Source of the DNA: Aricia agestis
Taxonomy: Eukaryota > Arthropoda > Insecta > Lepidoptera > Lycaenidae
Length of the DNA: 64,000 nt
NCBI RefSeq assembly: GCF_905147365.1
Contig: NC_056428.1
Location: forward strand, 22,164,001-22,228,000
Direction of reading: 5' to 3'
The notes below the pieces were generated by a model. It was not told the DNA's origin, made no database searches, and saw only the letters and a list, made by a program, of their open reading frames with translations. Made by a program: the position numbers and the translations under genes. This document shows positions 1 through 10,800 of the stretch, piece by piece. The stretch's first letter is position 1, and every line of letters starts with the position of its first letter.

Positions 1-172
1 ATTTTATTTATAGTATTTGTTGTTATAGCGGCAACAGATATACACAATCTGTGAATATCTAGAAGTCTAAATATAGCGGTTCCGGTTCCGGTAGACGGAC
101 AGACGGACAGACAACGAAGTCTCAGTAATAGGGTCCCGTTTTTACCCTGTGGGTACGGAACCCTAAAACAAA
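1..172 (-). repeat. Family A repeat, partial
   Basis: Contains GGGTCCCGTTTTTACCCT, GGGTACGGAACCCTAAAA and CAGACGGACAGACAAC, the reverse complement of the start of the copy at 7350-7800. Truncated by the window edge. Confidence 0.65.
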
Positions 173-374
173 ATAAATTAAATATTTAAGAGGGCTCACA
201 TACAACAAACGTAATTGTTGTGCTATTTTTTTCTCGATATCAATGACGGCATAGGTAGCAGGAGCAAGCAGCTCTATTAGAACTTAGAAGCCAGGTGACG
301 TTTTGGTCGTGAGTCGTGACCTATGAGTTACTTGTAAACGATGAGTAACAAATTTATCTATATCCTACGTATCA

Positions 375-1116
375 TTAAGGCCCTGTATTCCCAGAAACGG
401 ACGATTTTCAAGATTTAAAAGTGACAGTAGACACAAAAATATAGTAATTTAAATTCTGAAAAAAAATATGTGTTATTTAAGGATCTAACACAGTGGAATT
501 TATATTCCATTACACAATATCATGAACTTCACTCGATAGAAAAAAATCCCAAACTTATCTCTTTTTTTAACGAATTTTCCATACTATGTGCAAATTATTT
601 GGAATTTTCAGATAATTTTTGCACTGAATTAAAGACAAAGAATATATCTAGGACGATTCGTTTTTTTGACGCGCTTTAATTGATGTATAAAAAAACGACG
701 ATCAAAAAACTATAAAATAGCAGGCGCAAAGAGTGTGACTGAAAGCGTACCAGCCGAACCTTTGCGCTTGCTATTTTATAGTTTTTTGATCGTCGTTTTT
801 TTATACATCAATTAAATCGAGTCAAAAAAACGAATCGCCCTAGATATATTCTTTGTCTTTAATTTTAAAATGCAAAAATTATCTGAAAATTCCAAATAAT
901 TTGGACATAGTATGGAAAATTCGTTAAAAGAAGAGGTAAGTTTGGGATTTTTTTCTAGTGAAGTTCATGATATTGTGTAATGGAATATAAATTCCATTGT
1001 GTTAGATCCTTAACTAATACATATATTTTATTCAGAATTTAAATTACTATATTTTTGTGTCTACTGTCACTTTTAAATCTTGAAAATCGTCCGTTTCTGG
1101 GAATACAGGGCCTTAA
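375..1116. mobile_element. 742-bp foldback element with TTAA ends
   Basis: Left arm TTAAGGCCCTGTATTCCCAG is the inverted match of right arm CTGGGAATACAGGGCCTTAA. The complementarity continues inward almost to the centre, leaving a loop of about 28 bp (732-759). TTAA at both ends suggests piggyBac-type insertion. Frames inside (for example 470-679) are not supported as genes. Confidence 0.8.
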
Positions 1117-1121
1117 ATATT

Positions 1122-1725
1122 AACTCGCATTTAACTACAGCTAAGTCTTAATTATTTTCATTATTTTCTTGATGTCTATAAACATTATTTGCATTTATTT
1201 GGATTTAAACTAAATTTTATATACATTTATGATTTCTTTTTGCAAACAACCTTCATAAGTTTAGTGACACTTAAACTTAACCTCTCTTATTTTGAATTAA
1301 AAGAGCGTTTGTGGCAAAGTAAGTAGACCTGGTTCGCACTTGAGAGGGTGCAAGCTCCATCCTGGGTGAAGGCGTGAAGCAATGAGTCATTTTCAAATCT
1401 CAAGTATATAATGCGGGTGCTCGTACAGTGAAGGAAACATCGTGATGAAACCCGCACATGGTTAGTCCCAGACGTATTGACCTTATTCCTCTGGACGAGG
1501 CGGACTATGTTGCGTGAAATAAATTTAAATCTTGTTCCAGACACGTTTTAAAGAGTAGTTACTTCGCTTTGAAAATACTATATAAATCACCTGGAACAGC
1601 TGCCTTTGTTTTTGAACTAAAAAGCAAAAATAAGATGATTTTTGCTTTTTAGTTCAGTTTCATCAAACCGGCCGAATCCGTTCGGTCCCGGCCGATTGAT
1701 GGCAAACCGGATTATATACAATAAC
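1122..1725. other. No gene seen
   Basis: AT-rich intergenic or gene 3' flank. A small inverted repeat around AAAAGCAAAAATAAGATGAT lies near 1618-1650. No other recognisable feature. Confidence 0.5.
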
Positions 1726-1889
1726 TAGATGACGCCCGAAACACCGTTGCGCCAAAATTAATTTACTGCGCAAGAACCGTACATTTTTCCGGGATAAAAT
1801 GTATCCTACATCCTTGCTCATGACTCTAAGTATGTCCATACTAAATTTTGGCTAAATCGGTTCAGCGATTTGGGCGTGAAGAGGTGACA
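1726..1889 (+). repeat. Family B repeat
   Basis: Shows GATGACGCCCGAAAC, then GTTGCGCCAAAATT, GAACCGTACATTTTTCCGGG, and GGGCGTGAAGAGGTGACA. The same order recurs at 46939, 49082 and, reversed, at 18188 and 60920. Probably a LINE/SINE tail family. Confidence 0.7.
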
Positions 1890-2027
1890 AACAAACACCT
1901 AGACAGGTAGACCCAATTTCGCATATACTTATAAGGATATTGGATACTGCTGTGCCCAGACCGGGCACAGTAGTATCCAATATCCTTATAATATACGAAA
2001 TTGGGTCTATCTGTCTAGGTGTTTGTT
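1890..2027. repeat. Inverted repeat, ~65-bp arms
   Basis: ACAAACACCTAGACAGGTAG through GGATATTGGATACT is mirrored by AGTATCCAATATCC through CTAGGTGTTTGT around a centre at CTGTGCCCAGACCGGGCACAG. It continues the tail of the adjacent family B copy. Confidence 0.75.
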
Positions 2028-3206
2028 ATCAAGTTTCGCGAAGGTACGAAACGTTCGGTTTGCGACTCACGATTGTCCGGTTCTTGTATGATCGTTACAT
2101 TCAATCATTCATGTCAGACCATACATCAATATCTACTATCGATACTCTTGGGTCCAGAATGGAAATCATTTTGTCTACCAAAGTTACAGCATATAGTAAT
2201 AAAATAATATAGATTTTACACTATGTTAAAATGTGGGCCCCAAGCTGGATTTAATCCTAGCTACTCTTTAACATGCAAAGCGTCCTAAATTCTGCATAGC
2301 ATCCTTTGGCTTAAACGAGCATTAGTTAATCTAACTTCAGACACTAGACCGCAAATATTCCCGTCGTAGAGACAGTATCAAAAATAAACCCATCGCAAAA
2401 TGAACTCTTGCCCAATCAATAGAGCGTTTCAGGTGCGATTTTAGATCTCGTGGACTCTGAAAATGTATTCACGCTAGAGGGAGCACCAACAAAACAAAAA
2501 GTTTCTTCAACGTTTGACGACGTTTCTGTCATTCAACTTCAACCTTTAAAATGTAATAACGTGTCCACATGTTAGATTATGGTCGGATTATTATTTATTG
2601 CATGTGTTAGTACCCCCCTGCTCTGACCAATGCGTGACATTGTCCAGTGTATGTGTGTGTTGTAACTTGTAATGTTATAGAAAATAATTTTATAAGAGTG
2701 CCGTTTGTGGGATCACAAACTGACAGGGGGCCACGGAAGATCAGGCGCCACGGCTTGCCGCGGTCGATGCCTGAGTGGCTTTCCCTTTAAACATGCGATG
2801 TGTGCATTGCACAGCCATAACCGATCACCAATTAGTTTTTAAGTAGTTCAATGTTGTATGTTATAATGCGTCATGTCAATTTGTTGTTATTCTTCTGTGT
2901 TCTAAACTCTGGCTGTGCTCTGTCCTTGTATGTTTAATAAATATATTTTTATTTTATTTATTTATTTTATAACATTCCCTGTTCAAAGTTTAAAGAATAA
3001 TGTTAACGTCAAAATGAAGTATATTTTATTATCTATTCATCCCTCCTCATAACATGAAACAAAAGCACGTTTGGGCATTAAAAATACGTTTCCCAATCAA
3101 CGATCGATCCTAGATCTTTTAAGGTCTTCTTGTAAGTAAACCACCACAAAGGGACATTTTGCTGTTCTGATGTTTCGTCAATCCAAAATTAATCATCTAC
3201 ACTCTA
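2028..3206. other. No gene seen
   Basis: Mixed intergenic sequence. A GC-richer block at 2700-2790 (GGGGGCCACGGAAGATCAGG) and an AATAAATATATTTTTATTTT tail at 2938-2970 hint at an old retroelement end, unclassified. No coding support. Confidence 0.4.
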
Positions 3207-3310
3207 CAGGTATAACAAAACTATGTGAAAATACTTTAGGATTTACCCTTACATAGTGAAAGTACCTGCGCTGAAAGACTTACTTTTTCCAATCATTGTA
3301 TGAATAAATT
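3207..3310. repeat. Degraded copy of the 22586 mariner-like MITE
   Basis: CAGGTATAACAAAACTATGTG, AATACTTTAGG, TAGTGAAAGTACCTGCGCTG follow the order seen at 22586-22700. Confidence 0.5.
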
Positions 3311-3342
3311 CATGACGTTGGCACGTATCTTATGAAAACACT

Positions 3343-3490
3343 AGCTGACCCGGCAAACGTTGTTTTGCCATATTCATTTTTAGTATCAATATAAACGGTA
3401 GATAAATGCATGTACACATAAAATTTAATTAGAATCGGAGTCGTTTTGGAGTTCGCGCATAAACACTGTGACACGAGAATTTCATATAAT
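3343..3490 (+). repeat. Repeat beginning CTAGCTGACCCGGCAAACG
   Basis: Starts CTAGCTGACCCGGCAAACGT and TGTTTTGCCATA, and continues with AATTAGAATCGGAGTCGTTT and ACACTGTGACACGAG. Looks like a LINE-tail type dispersed repeat; one copy here. Confidence 0.45.
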
Positions 3491-3580
3491 TACTAGAGAT
3501 AAAAGTCAAAAACTACTTTTTCAGAGAGCTGCTAGTTTCGAACACATACACACCCTTTAAGTATTATCTAATTATATTAA

Positions 3581-4609
3581 CTAGAGATCGCCCAATGGTC
3601 GAAATTCAACCTTAATTTCAACGATATTAGGACTACTACTATAGTACTACTATAGTATATAATACTATAGTATAAATAGTATATAGTATATAGTATAGTA
3701 TAGATGGCAAAATATATTATTTGATTTATTAATTTTGCGCCCATTAACAGTTTGTATGCCCCGTTCAAAGAAACGCATAATGTTTTTAAGCGTTCGGAAG
3801 CACCACCCTGGAACTGAGTTGTCCTATGACATGCCGATCGCACGATGCAGCGGGCATTGATGCACATATTGCATGACGAAAAATTAAACAACTTCTCAAT
3901 CAATGTACAGCACGTAGTTTGCATGTCATTCGCGTCATTCACTACAATAAACGATCATGCGTGCATTACAGCACGTTACGCATGTCGTGCTGAAAAATTA
4001 AAGAAGTTGTAATTCAATGTACAGCACGTTGTACAGCACGTAGTTTGCATGTAATTCGCATCATTCACTACAATACACGATAATTCATGCATTACAGCAC
4101 GTAATGCATGTAATGCAGAATTACCGTTTAGCGAGCGCTTTAGTTTTTATTATTCGTAGCTTATAGTTTGTGCGTTTTGATGATATGCGTGACACATTAT
4201 AATTGACAGTGGTAGGGAAGTTACCTAACAAAAATGCATGCATACGACATTTTTCAAATGTTTTCGTAACAATAATTTTATACTCCTATTTCACAGTTAA
4301 TATTTATAATTTTTATTAATAAGTTAGCATTTAGCATCTTTTCATTTTTATTCATTTACAATTATAGGAAACATTTGTTTTTGTAGATGGAATATAATTT
4401 ATTACATTTTGATTTTTTTTTGTTTTCTTGTAAAAAAACCCGTAGCAAGGAACATGAAAACTGTCACCCATATCATCTTAGAACGCACAGACTATAAAAA
4501 TAATATAATCAATATTTTGACAAGAGAATATCAATAGAAAAGCGTTAAATGAAACTTATAATTTAATTTTTCATATGAGGTCAAACTTCGACCATTGGTC
4601 GATCTCTAG
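3581..4609. mobile_element. 1.03-kb element with CTAGAGATCG ends
   Basis: Ends CTAGAGATCGCCCAATGGTC and GACCATTGGTCGATCTCTAG are inverted. Interior holds TA-rich palindromic runs (3640-3710) and a 126-bp tandem duplication. Related ends occur at 11706 and 33905-33955. Confidence 0.65.
3873..4112. repeat. Tandem duplication, 126-bp period
   Basis: TTGCATGTCATTCGCGTCAT at about 3918 and TTGCATGTAATTCGCATCAT at about 4044, each followed by TCACTACAATA. Rich in CAGCACGT repeats. Confidence 0.7.
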
Positions 4610-4697
4610 TCAATTTTTATTGCATCAATTTTGGATCCACGAAACTTTACAACAGCAACGCATACCTTGGTGAAAAAATGTCTATTCTATCTCTTAC

Positions 4698-4896
4698 CTG
4701 CACATATGCTGCAGGCTCTGTACCCGTTTGAACCTGGACACCGGGTACAGTAGCTGGACTCGCACCGGACCCAGCACTGGCCGCAGGTTCAGGAAGAACA
4801 GGTATCGTCCGCTTCTAGAAGTTTCTACAGCATTTTCGATGAATTCCACTATCGTCTGTGCCTTGAACATCGTGCAGCCGCCGAAACAGAAGTTAC
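4698..4896 (-). CDS. SOCS7: SOCS exon 5, C-terminal half of SH2 and start of SOCS box
   Basis: The exon covers 199 bp, entering in phase 1 and leaving in phase 2 at donor GTAAGA. It encodes NFCFGGCTMFKAQTIVEFIE, then SGRYLFFL, RVQLLYPVSRF and SLQHMCR. The last two mark the SH2/SOCS-box junction of the SOCS6/7 group. The remaining box (usually beginning FVI) should be in one more exon. I could not find it between 1 and 4690, so it is probably left of the window. Confidence 0.93.
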
Positions 4897-7800
4897 CTGG
4901 GGACAATATTGATTGAAGTCAAAAGACGCGTTGAGTGTAAACCGGCCCCTAGACGATCAATTGTATTGTGCAATATCACGCTTCAATTTTATTGAACAGT
5001 TTATTCGACAATTAGGTTGAAGGCACGCGATGTTTAATATCAACCCTAGACGTATTACGCAATACGTGATATTGCGCAATAAAATTGCTCGTCTAGGGCC
5101 CCGCTAAAATTTCAAGGTTGCTCTATGATTTATCAAATGTGAACCACACTAGAAGCTATTAGGTTGATGCGTATGTTAAGTCTAGTTCATTTTTAAAACA
5201 GTTCACTCAACGGTACAAATAACAAATATTGGTATCTACCAATAATATACCTAACCACTTCCAAACTTGGCGATGGCACGACACGAATCAAATGTATTTA
5301 AATCTGAAGATACAGAATTCGATAGACGTTGGGTTCACTTAAAAATAAACCTTCTTTTATTCGTTACGTAGTTACTACATATTTAATCATCTGTGGTCTT
5401 TATAAAACTAACTGCCTCTCAGTAAGAATCTTATAATATACGATGCATGCTCGATTGTACTATTTTGAGTCGAGACACAGTTTGGTTAGGCCAAGTTTCC
5501 ACCTGCTTATTAACGTCTTTGTCTAGTTCATTAAAGACTAGTCAACGCCCGCAACTTCATTGCACTATAGGGCCAGGCCACAACACTGCGTTGCCGCGTC
5601 GCATCGCAAAAACAACCTTAGAAAAGCAATGTAGTTTTTGCGATGCGACGCGACGTCGCAACGTAGTGTTGTGGCCTGGCCCTTAGTGCATTTATCTTGA
5701 GGAAATCTATCTTCTGTCCCGTCTTTCAAAGTATTTCCACACCTAATTTTATTTTAATTAGTTCAGCCGTTTAAGCATGAATAGGTAATAAAAAGACAAA
5801 CTTTCGCATTTATAATAATAAGTAAGGATGATTTTTAACTCACATTTTACTCCCAAATCACTTCAAAAGTGATAAAAAGCTCAAAATTACGAAAATTCAA
5901 CGGTGGCATGTTTGTATCGTGTCAGGACATAGACAACCAAAACTAATGTATTTACCATTCGGATAGCTAAGTTAAATTGTTCAAAATGATACCAGCTCTG
6001 GCCGTTGTTTAGGAAGTCTCCGCTAATATTCACATAATGTATTCAAGTATTGCAGCTCGGTGGAATTCTATCATTGATAATAATGAAATACTAGCTGAGT
6101 CGAGCGGCATCGTCCGTATGTGGCTTGAAATTTAAAAATATCTAAAGGATTAATTGGGAAAGAAAAAATATTGAAAACGGATTCGCAGACGGCGGAGTAA
6201 TCGTTGAACAAACATTCCCTATTTTATATCTTCTTAATGGACACTTAACTTTGAATGTCTCAGAGCCAGTCCACACGGCGCGTTGCGCCAGCGTTGCGTC
6301 GACGCAGCGTTGCCATGCCGTTGCGTTGTTTTACATACAAATAACCAAGGTGTTGACACGGCGCACTGTGTACGTTAAGAGGGAACGCGGGTGCAGTAGA
6401 ATTTAAACAGAGAAACTATTGCCATCACGCTTCACCCTGCGCCGGCACGTGTATTGTGATAGAGACAGATACAGTAAATCGAGGTAACGTAGTCCTCTGA
6501 TTCCTCCTTTGAAATAGAGCCTATGTAATTTTTTTATATCTTCAAGAAGAGTGAGTCTAGCCTCTACGTTTTTATTTTATCTTAAATATCTTTCAAATTT
6601 GTTTTATGGTCAATGGATTGGCGGGGTACGAGGCATTCAATTTTGCGATTTATGAAGGGTCATTTTATTTTATTTATTAGTAAATTTAGAAAAAAATCGA
6701 ACATAGAAGCATAGCTTTAGTAGATCCCAATAGTGTATAAAAATCATTTGTCTAGACGCATTGTCCAGGGAGTAAATTGGGGAATACGTTTGTATGGCAA
6801 AACAGTGTAAGCGTTTCCTCTTAAGACTGCTTCGTAATAACGCTGCAACGACGTATTTGCGTTGCGACGTCCAGGGCTGTAGCTAGAATCAATTTTGAAG
6901 TAGCGCAGCGTTGGTAGATGACACAACGCAACGCAACGCAATGCGCCGTATGGACTGGCTCTTATTTATATTTATGTCAAACAATAGTAAAAATATTTTT
7001 AGACTATTGTTTTGACATTAAAAAATAAGTTTTGGGCTTTTCTCTTTAAAAACGACAAAATTTCACCCCTCTTTCGGGATTGAAAGGGGGGATGAAAATC
7101 CGCTGCAGCCTGTAAGCTGAATCTCGGATTTAAAATTTAAGACCGCAGTCCGCACTAAGCGATGCTTCGCTTAGTGCGGACTGCGGTCTTAAATTTTAAA
7201 TACGAGATTCAGCTTAGACTAATTCCATCTACTATAAGAAGTGTCTAACACAGGCTACACGGTCAGTCTGGCATCAGTTCAGTCTGTCAGTCTGATCCAG
7301 ACTGACGGGAGAAAGATCGTGTTACCGTGTGATTGACGGACTGATAATTTTTAGGGTTCCATATAAAGGGTAAAAACGGGACCCTATTACTAAGACTTCG
7401 TTGTCTGTTCGTCTGTCCATCCGTCCACCCGTCTGTCCGTCCATACGTCCATCCGTCCGTCTGTCTGTCTGTCGCCAGGCTGTATCTTAAGAACTGCTAT
7501 AACTAGACCAGAAGTCTAGCTAATTTTCACAGATTGCGTATATCTGTTGCCGCTATAACAAGAAATACTCAAAATAAAATAATATTAATATTTAAGGGGG
7601 GCTACCATACAACAAACGTGATTTTATTGGCCTTTTCTGCACGATGTCAATAATGGCAATAGGAGGCCTTAAATATAATATGTGTACTATAATGATTAAT
7701 AATAATAATTAAGTAAAATAAAAATTTAAGGGGGCTCCCAACAAAAAACACAATTTTTGGCCTATTTTTGCTCTACGTACGGGACCCTTCGTGCGCGAGT

Positions 7801-10800
7801 CCGACTATAATCATTTGACTATAATCATAATCATTGCACTTGGACGATTATTTTTTACTATGTTCTTTCCGGCGGTCAATCTGGCGTCAGTCTAACCGAC
7901 AACAGAGACAATTAATTATGATTAACCTTCTATTTAACAAAGAGTTTGACAGAAAATGTATGGGGCTTATGTCAAAATTTTGAATTAATTACATTTAAGT
8001 AATTAATGTTCCACTCTGAGCGCGGCAATAAGACTGGTGGACTGAACTGATGCCAGACTGACTGTGTAACCCTAGTCTTATTCACTACGTGAATACTCTG
8101 TAAAGGGAACCAATTGGAAATCTAGATCAAAGCATTATTATTTTCAAAGGCACTAATTAATATTTCTGTGGACAGGGAGCAAGGGGGAAGTAACGGCATT
8201 GAAACTCGGTCAACGCCGTATAATTACAAGCTAATTGTTGGGGTAAATAAATCGCGCTAACTCAGGGGTTCCCAATCTTCTTCAGCCTGCTGCGCAGTTT
8301 TACACGTCATAATATTTTGTCACGTTGCCCTACTCTACCTAGCTATTAGAAAAAGATACAAAATAAACAGCTTTAATGATTATAGTTAGGTAAAGCAGGT
8401 AAATAATAATGGACAAATATTTAATAATTAATTAAATAATAATCGTCTACCCGCTTTACATAAGTAATATTTTTATTTTATTTTATAATATATTTTGTGG
8501 TTTTGGATAATGATGGAGAATGATAATGAGGGAGGATCGACTCACGAGTCACGGCGCCCCTTTTGCCTTTCCACGGCGCACTAGGGCGAACCCCTTTGGG
8601 AGCCCCTGCGCTAACTCATTACGCCGGGACAACTGGGACAGAGCCTTACACATTTTATTTACATTGTAATGTTTTAACTTAGAATTCATTGTCGCGGAAA
8701 GAAAATCTGTCTGTAGCTTTTCTGGTTAAGCTAACGTGTTTACTGTTTTTTAAACAGATATATCTTACATTTGTTTACTTAGTGTAAGTATTTATACGTT
8801 AGGGCAGCCATTCTCAAAGTGTACTCCGCAAAAGCCTTGTAGGGGCGAGCGAGGCGAGCGATACAAAAATTATGTTTAGAAATGTCGAACACTAATAAAA
8901 CACAAGTTTTTGTGCACCTTTTCTTTTTTTTTCACTAAGTATATTAATAAATTATTAAATTACACGACCGGATTCAAAATAAATCCTTATTTCACAACCG
9001 GTCGTGTAATTTGTTAAAATGTATACTTAATAAATCCTGATATAGTGGTATAGGATATAGTGTACAAAAATTGTGTTTTATTAATTATTAGATTTATTAG
9101 TGTTCAACATGAATCGACAGTACAAAGGGCGGCACTGAACTGGACACAATTAATTAAAAACAAAACCTTATGTTTTTTGGGTCCGTCAAAAATGTAAGTT
9201 CTTAAGCTTAGAACAAACCTGCGCGTCAGTGACACGGTACGGACGCGGTACGAGAGAGCGTCTGCAACGCGAAACTGGCCTTGCACACCTGCGCGACTAC
9301 GGCGCGAACCGTCAAACTTAATTTGTTCACGAACAGTTACTGAAGACGCGCGACTTTATCTGGTGTATGCTAACTGTTGTGGTAATGACATCCTCATACT
9401 TAATATCAGAGTCCAATGCGTCGGACGGACGGACATGAGGGTTGCGAGATGCTAAGCTTGCTTTTGATTTGGAAGGTGCAGAGGAATAAAACACGTCCAC
9501 AATGGTCAAGTTGAATTAATTTAGGCGCCTACTACCACACGTACATGCTAGGCTACAGATTTGCTTGCGCATGCCGGCTTGAACACTGAACATTGTGCGT
9601 GTAGTTGGTAAAACTGTAGTACGCGCAAGCCCCAAAGTTTGTCTTATTGTTTTTTAAACTTGCTTGAAATTCAGGCATGCCTTCGTGTAGACTCGTCTGC
9701 GCGTGTGGTTGGAAGTTCAGTGTTCATTCATTCATTGAATTATAAAAATCTCTGCTCGCTCTGTGGTAGATCAAATCGAAAGATTATTTTGACAGGAATA
9801 AAAAAAATACGCATATGAAAACAAATATTTTATTTATGCATTATCAATTTTGTCACTAGCAAACACTGGAAAAATTAAAGCAGAAGAAATAGCTCTTCAT
9901 TGAGAAACATTGTTTATACGCCGACGAACTCGGCAAGAATTTGGCTTGCGCATGCATGTGGTAGATAAGTCAGTCTTACATCTTTTCATGCGAGAAGCAT
10001 GCGCTAGCAAAACTGTGTTCAAGCATGCACATGTGGTAGGTGCCCACAATAATAATATCATGACACAATCTATCAAAACGTAAACAAATAAAAAAATCAT
10101 AAACTAAAGAGTTGTACAAAATAATATAAAAAAGGTTTTAAAAAGAAGTCTAGTTATGTACACCTCGAAACACGCGTCTGACAACTTGACGCGCATGTTT
10201 TGCTTTGCCGACGCGAACATTTCGCGTCGCGGTCGCGTAGGTGTGCACGGCGCCATAAGATTACATGGGCAGCGTCCGCCGCGCGGTAGACGCTACCGCT
10301 TCGCAGTCGCTTTGGTCGCGTAGGTTTGTCCTAAGCTTTATAATCCGCTTGCGACCAGAATGAGATCGGAATGACAGTTTCTTGATGCGCGCTGACATTT
10401 GGCCAGCCGTAGGATCGATAGAAAGGTCGAAAGGAGAAATTTTGACTACGGAACTTTGTATGGACTATACTCCACTCGGGCTAATTTGTCGCTAGCGGTC
10501 ATTGACTCCCTGTCAAAAACTTGTCATTTCCCATATAAACTGCGATTGACAATGAAGTGTCAGATGTTATCAATCGTGGTTTTATATGGAAAATGACAAG
10601 TTTTGACAGAGAGTCAATGACCGCTAGCGACAAGTTAGCCCGAGTGGAGTATAGTTAGTTACTAAAAGTCCTGACCCCTCCGAGGTGAGCCGGAGGGGAG
10701 AGGGGGGGAAAGAAGGACCGATTATAAAAAAAAATACGACCTTAGGATATTTGTATTTTCTTAAATATCTAAATTTTTTGAAGACAGTAAACAGAAGTTA

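Larger units (their letters stand above)
7252..8073. mobile_element. Composite element with AGTCTGGCATCAGTTCAGTC ends
   Basis: Left end AGGCTACACGGTCAGTCTGG and right end CCAGACTGACTGTGTAACCCT are inverted. Inside lie a family A copy (7350-7800) and a copy of the CTCTGAGTGCGG MITE (7905-8025). Confidence 0.6.

Noticed and set aside
470..679. 69-codon frame
   Set aside because: Lies within one arm of the foldback element; the other arm has a disrupted mirror copy.
3577..3942. 121-codon minus frame
   Set aside because: Runs through TA-rich palindromic sequence inside a transposable element; no similarity recognised.
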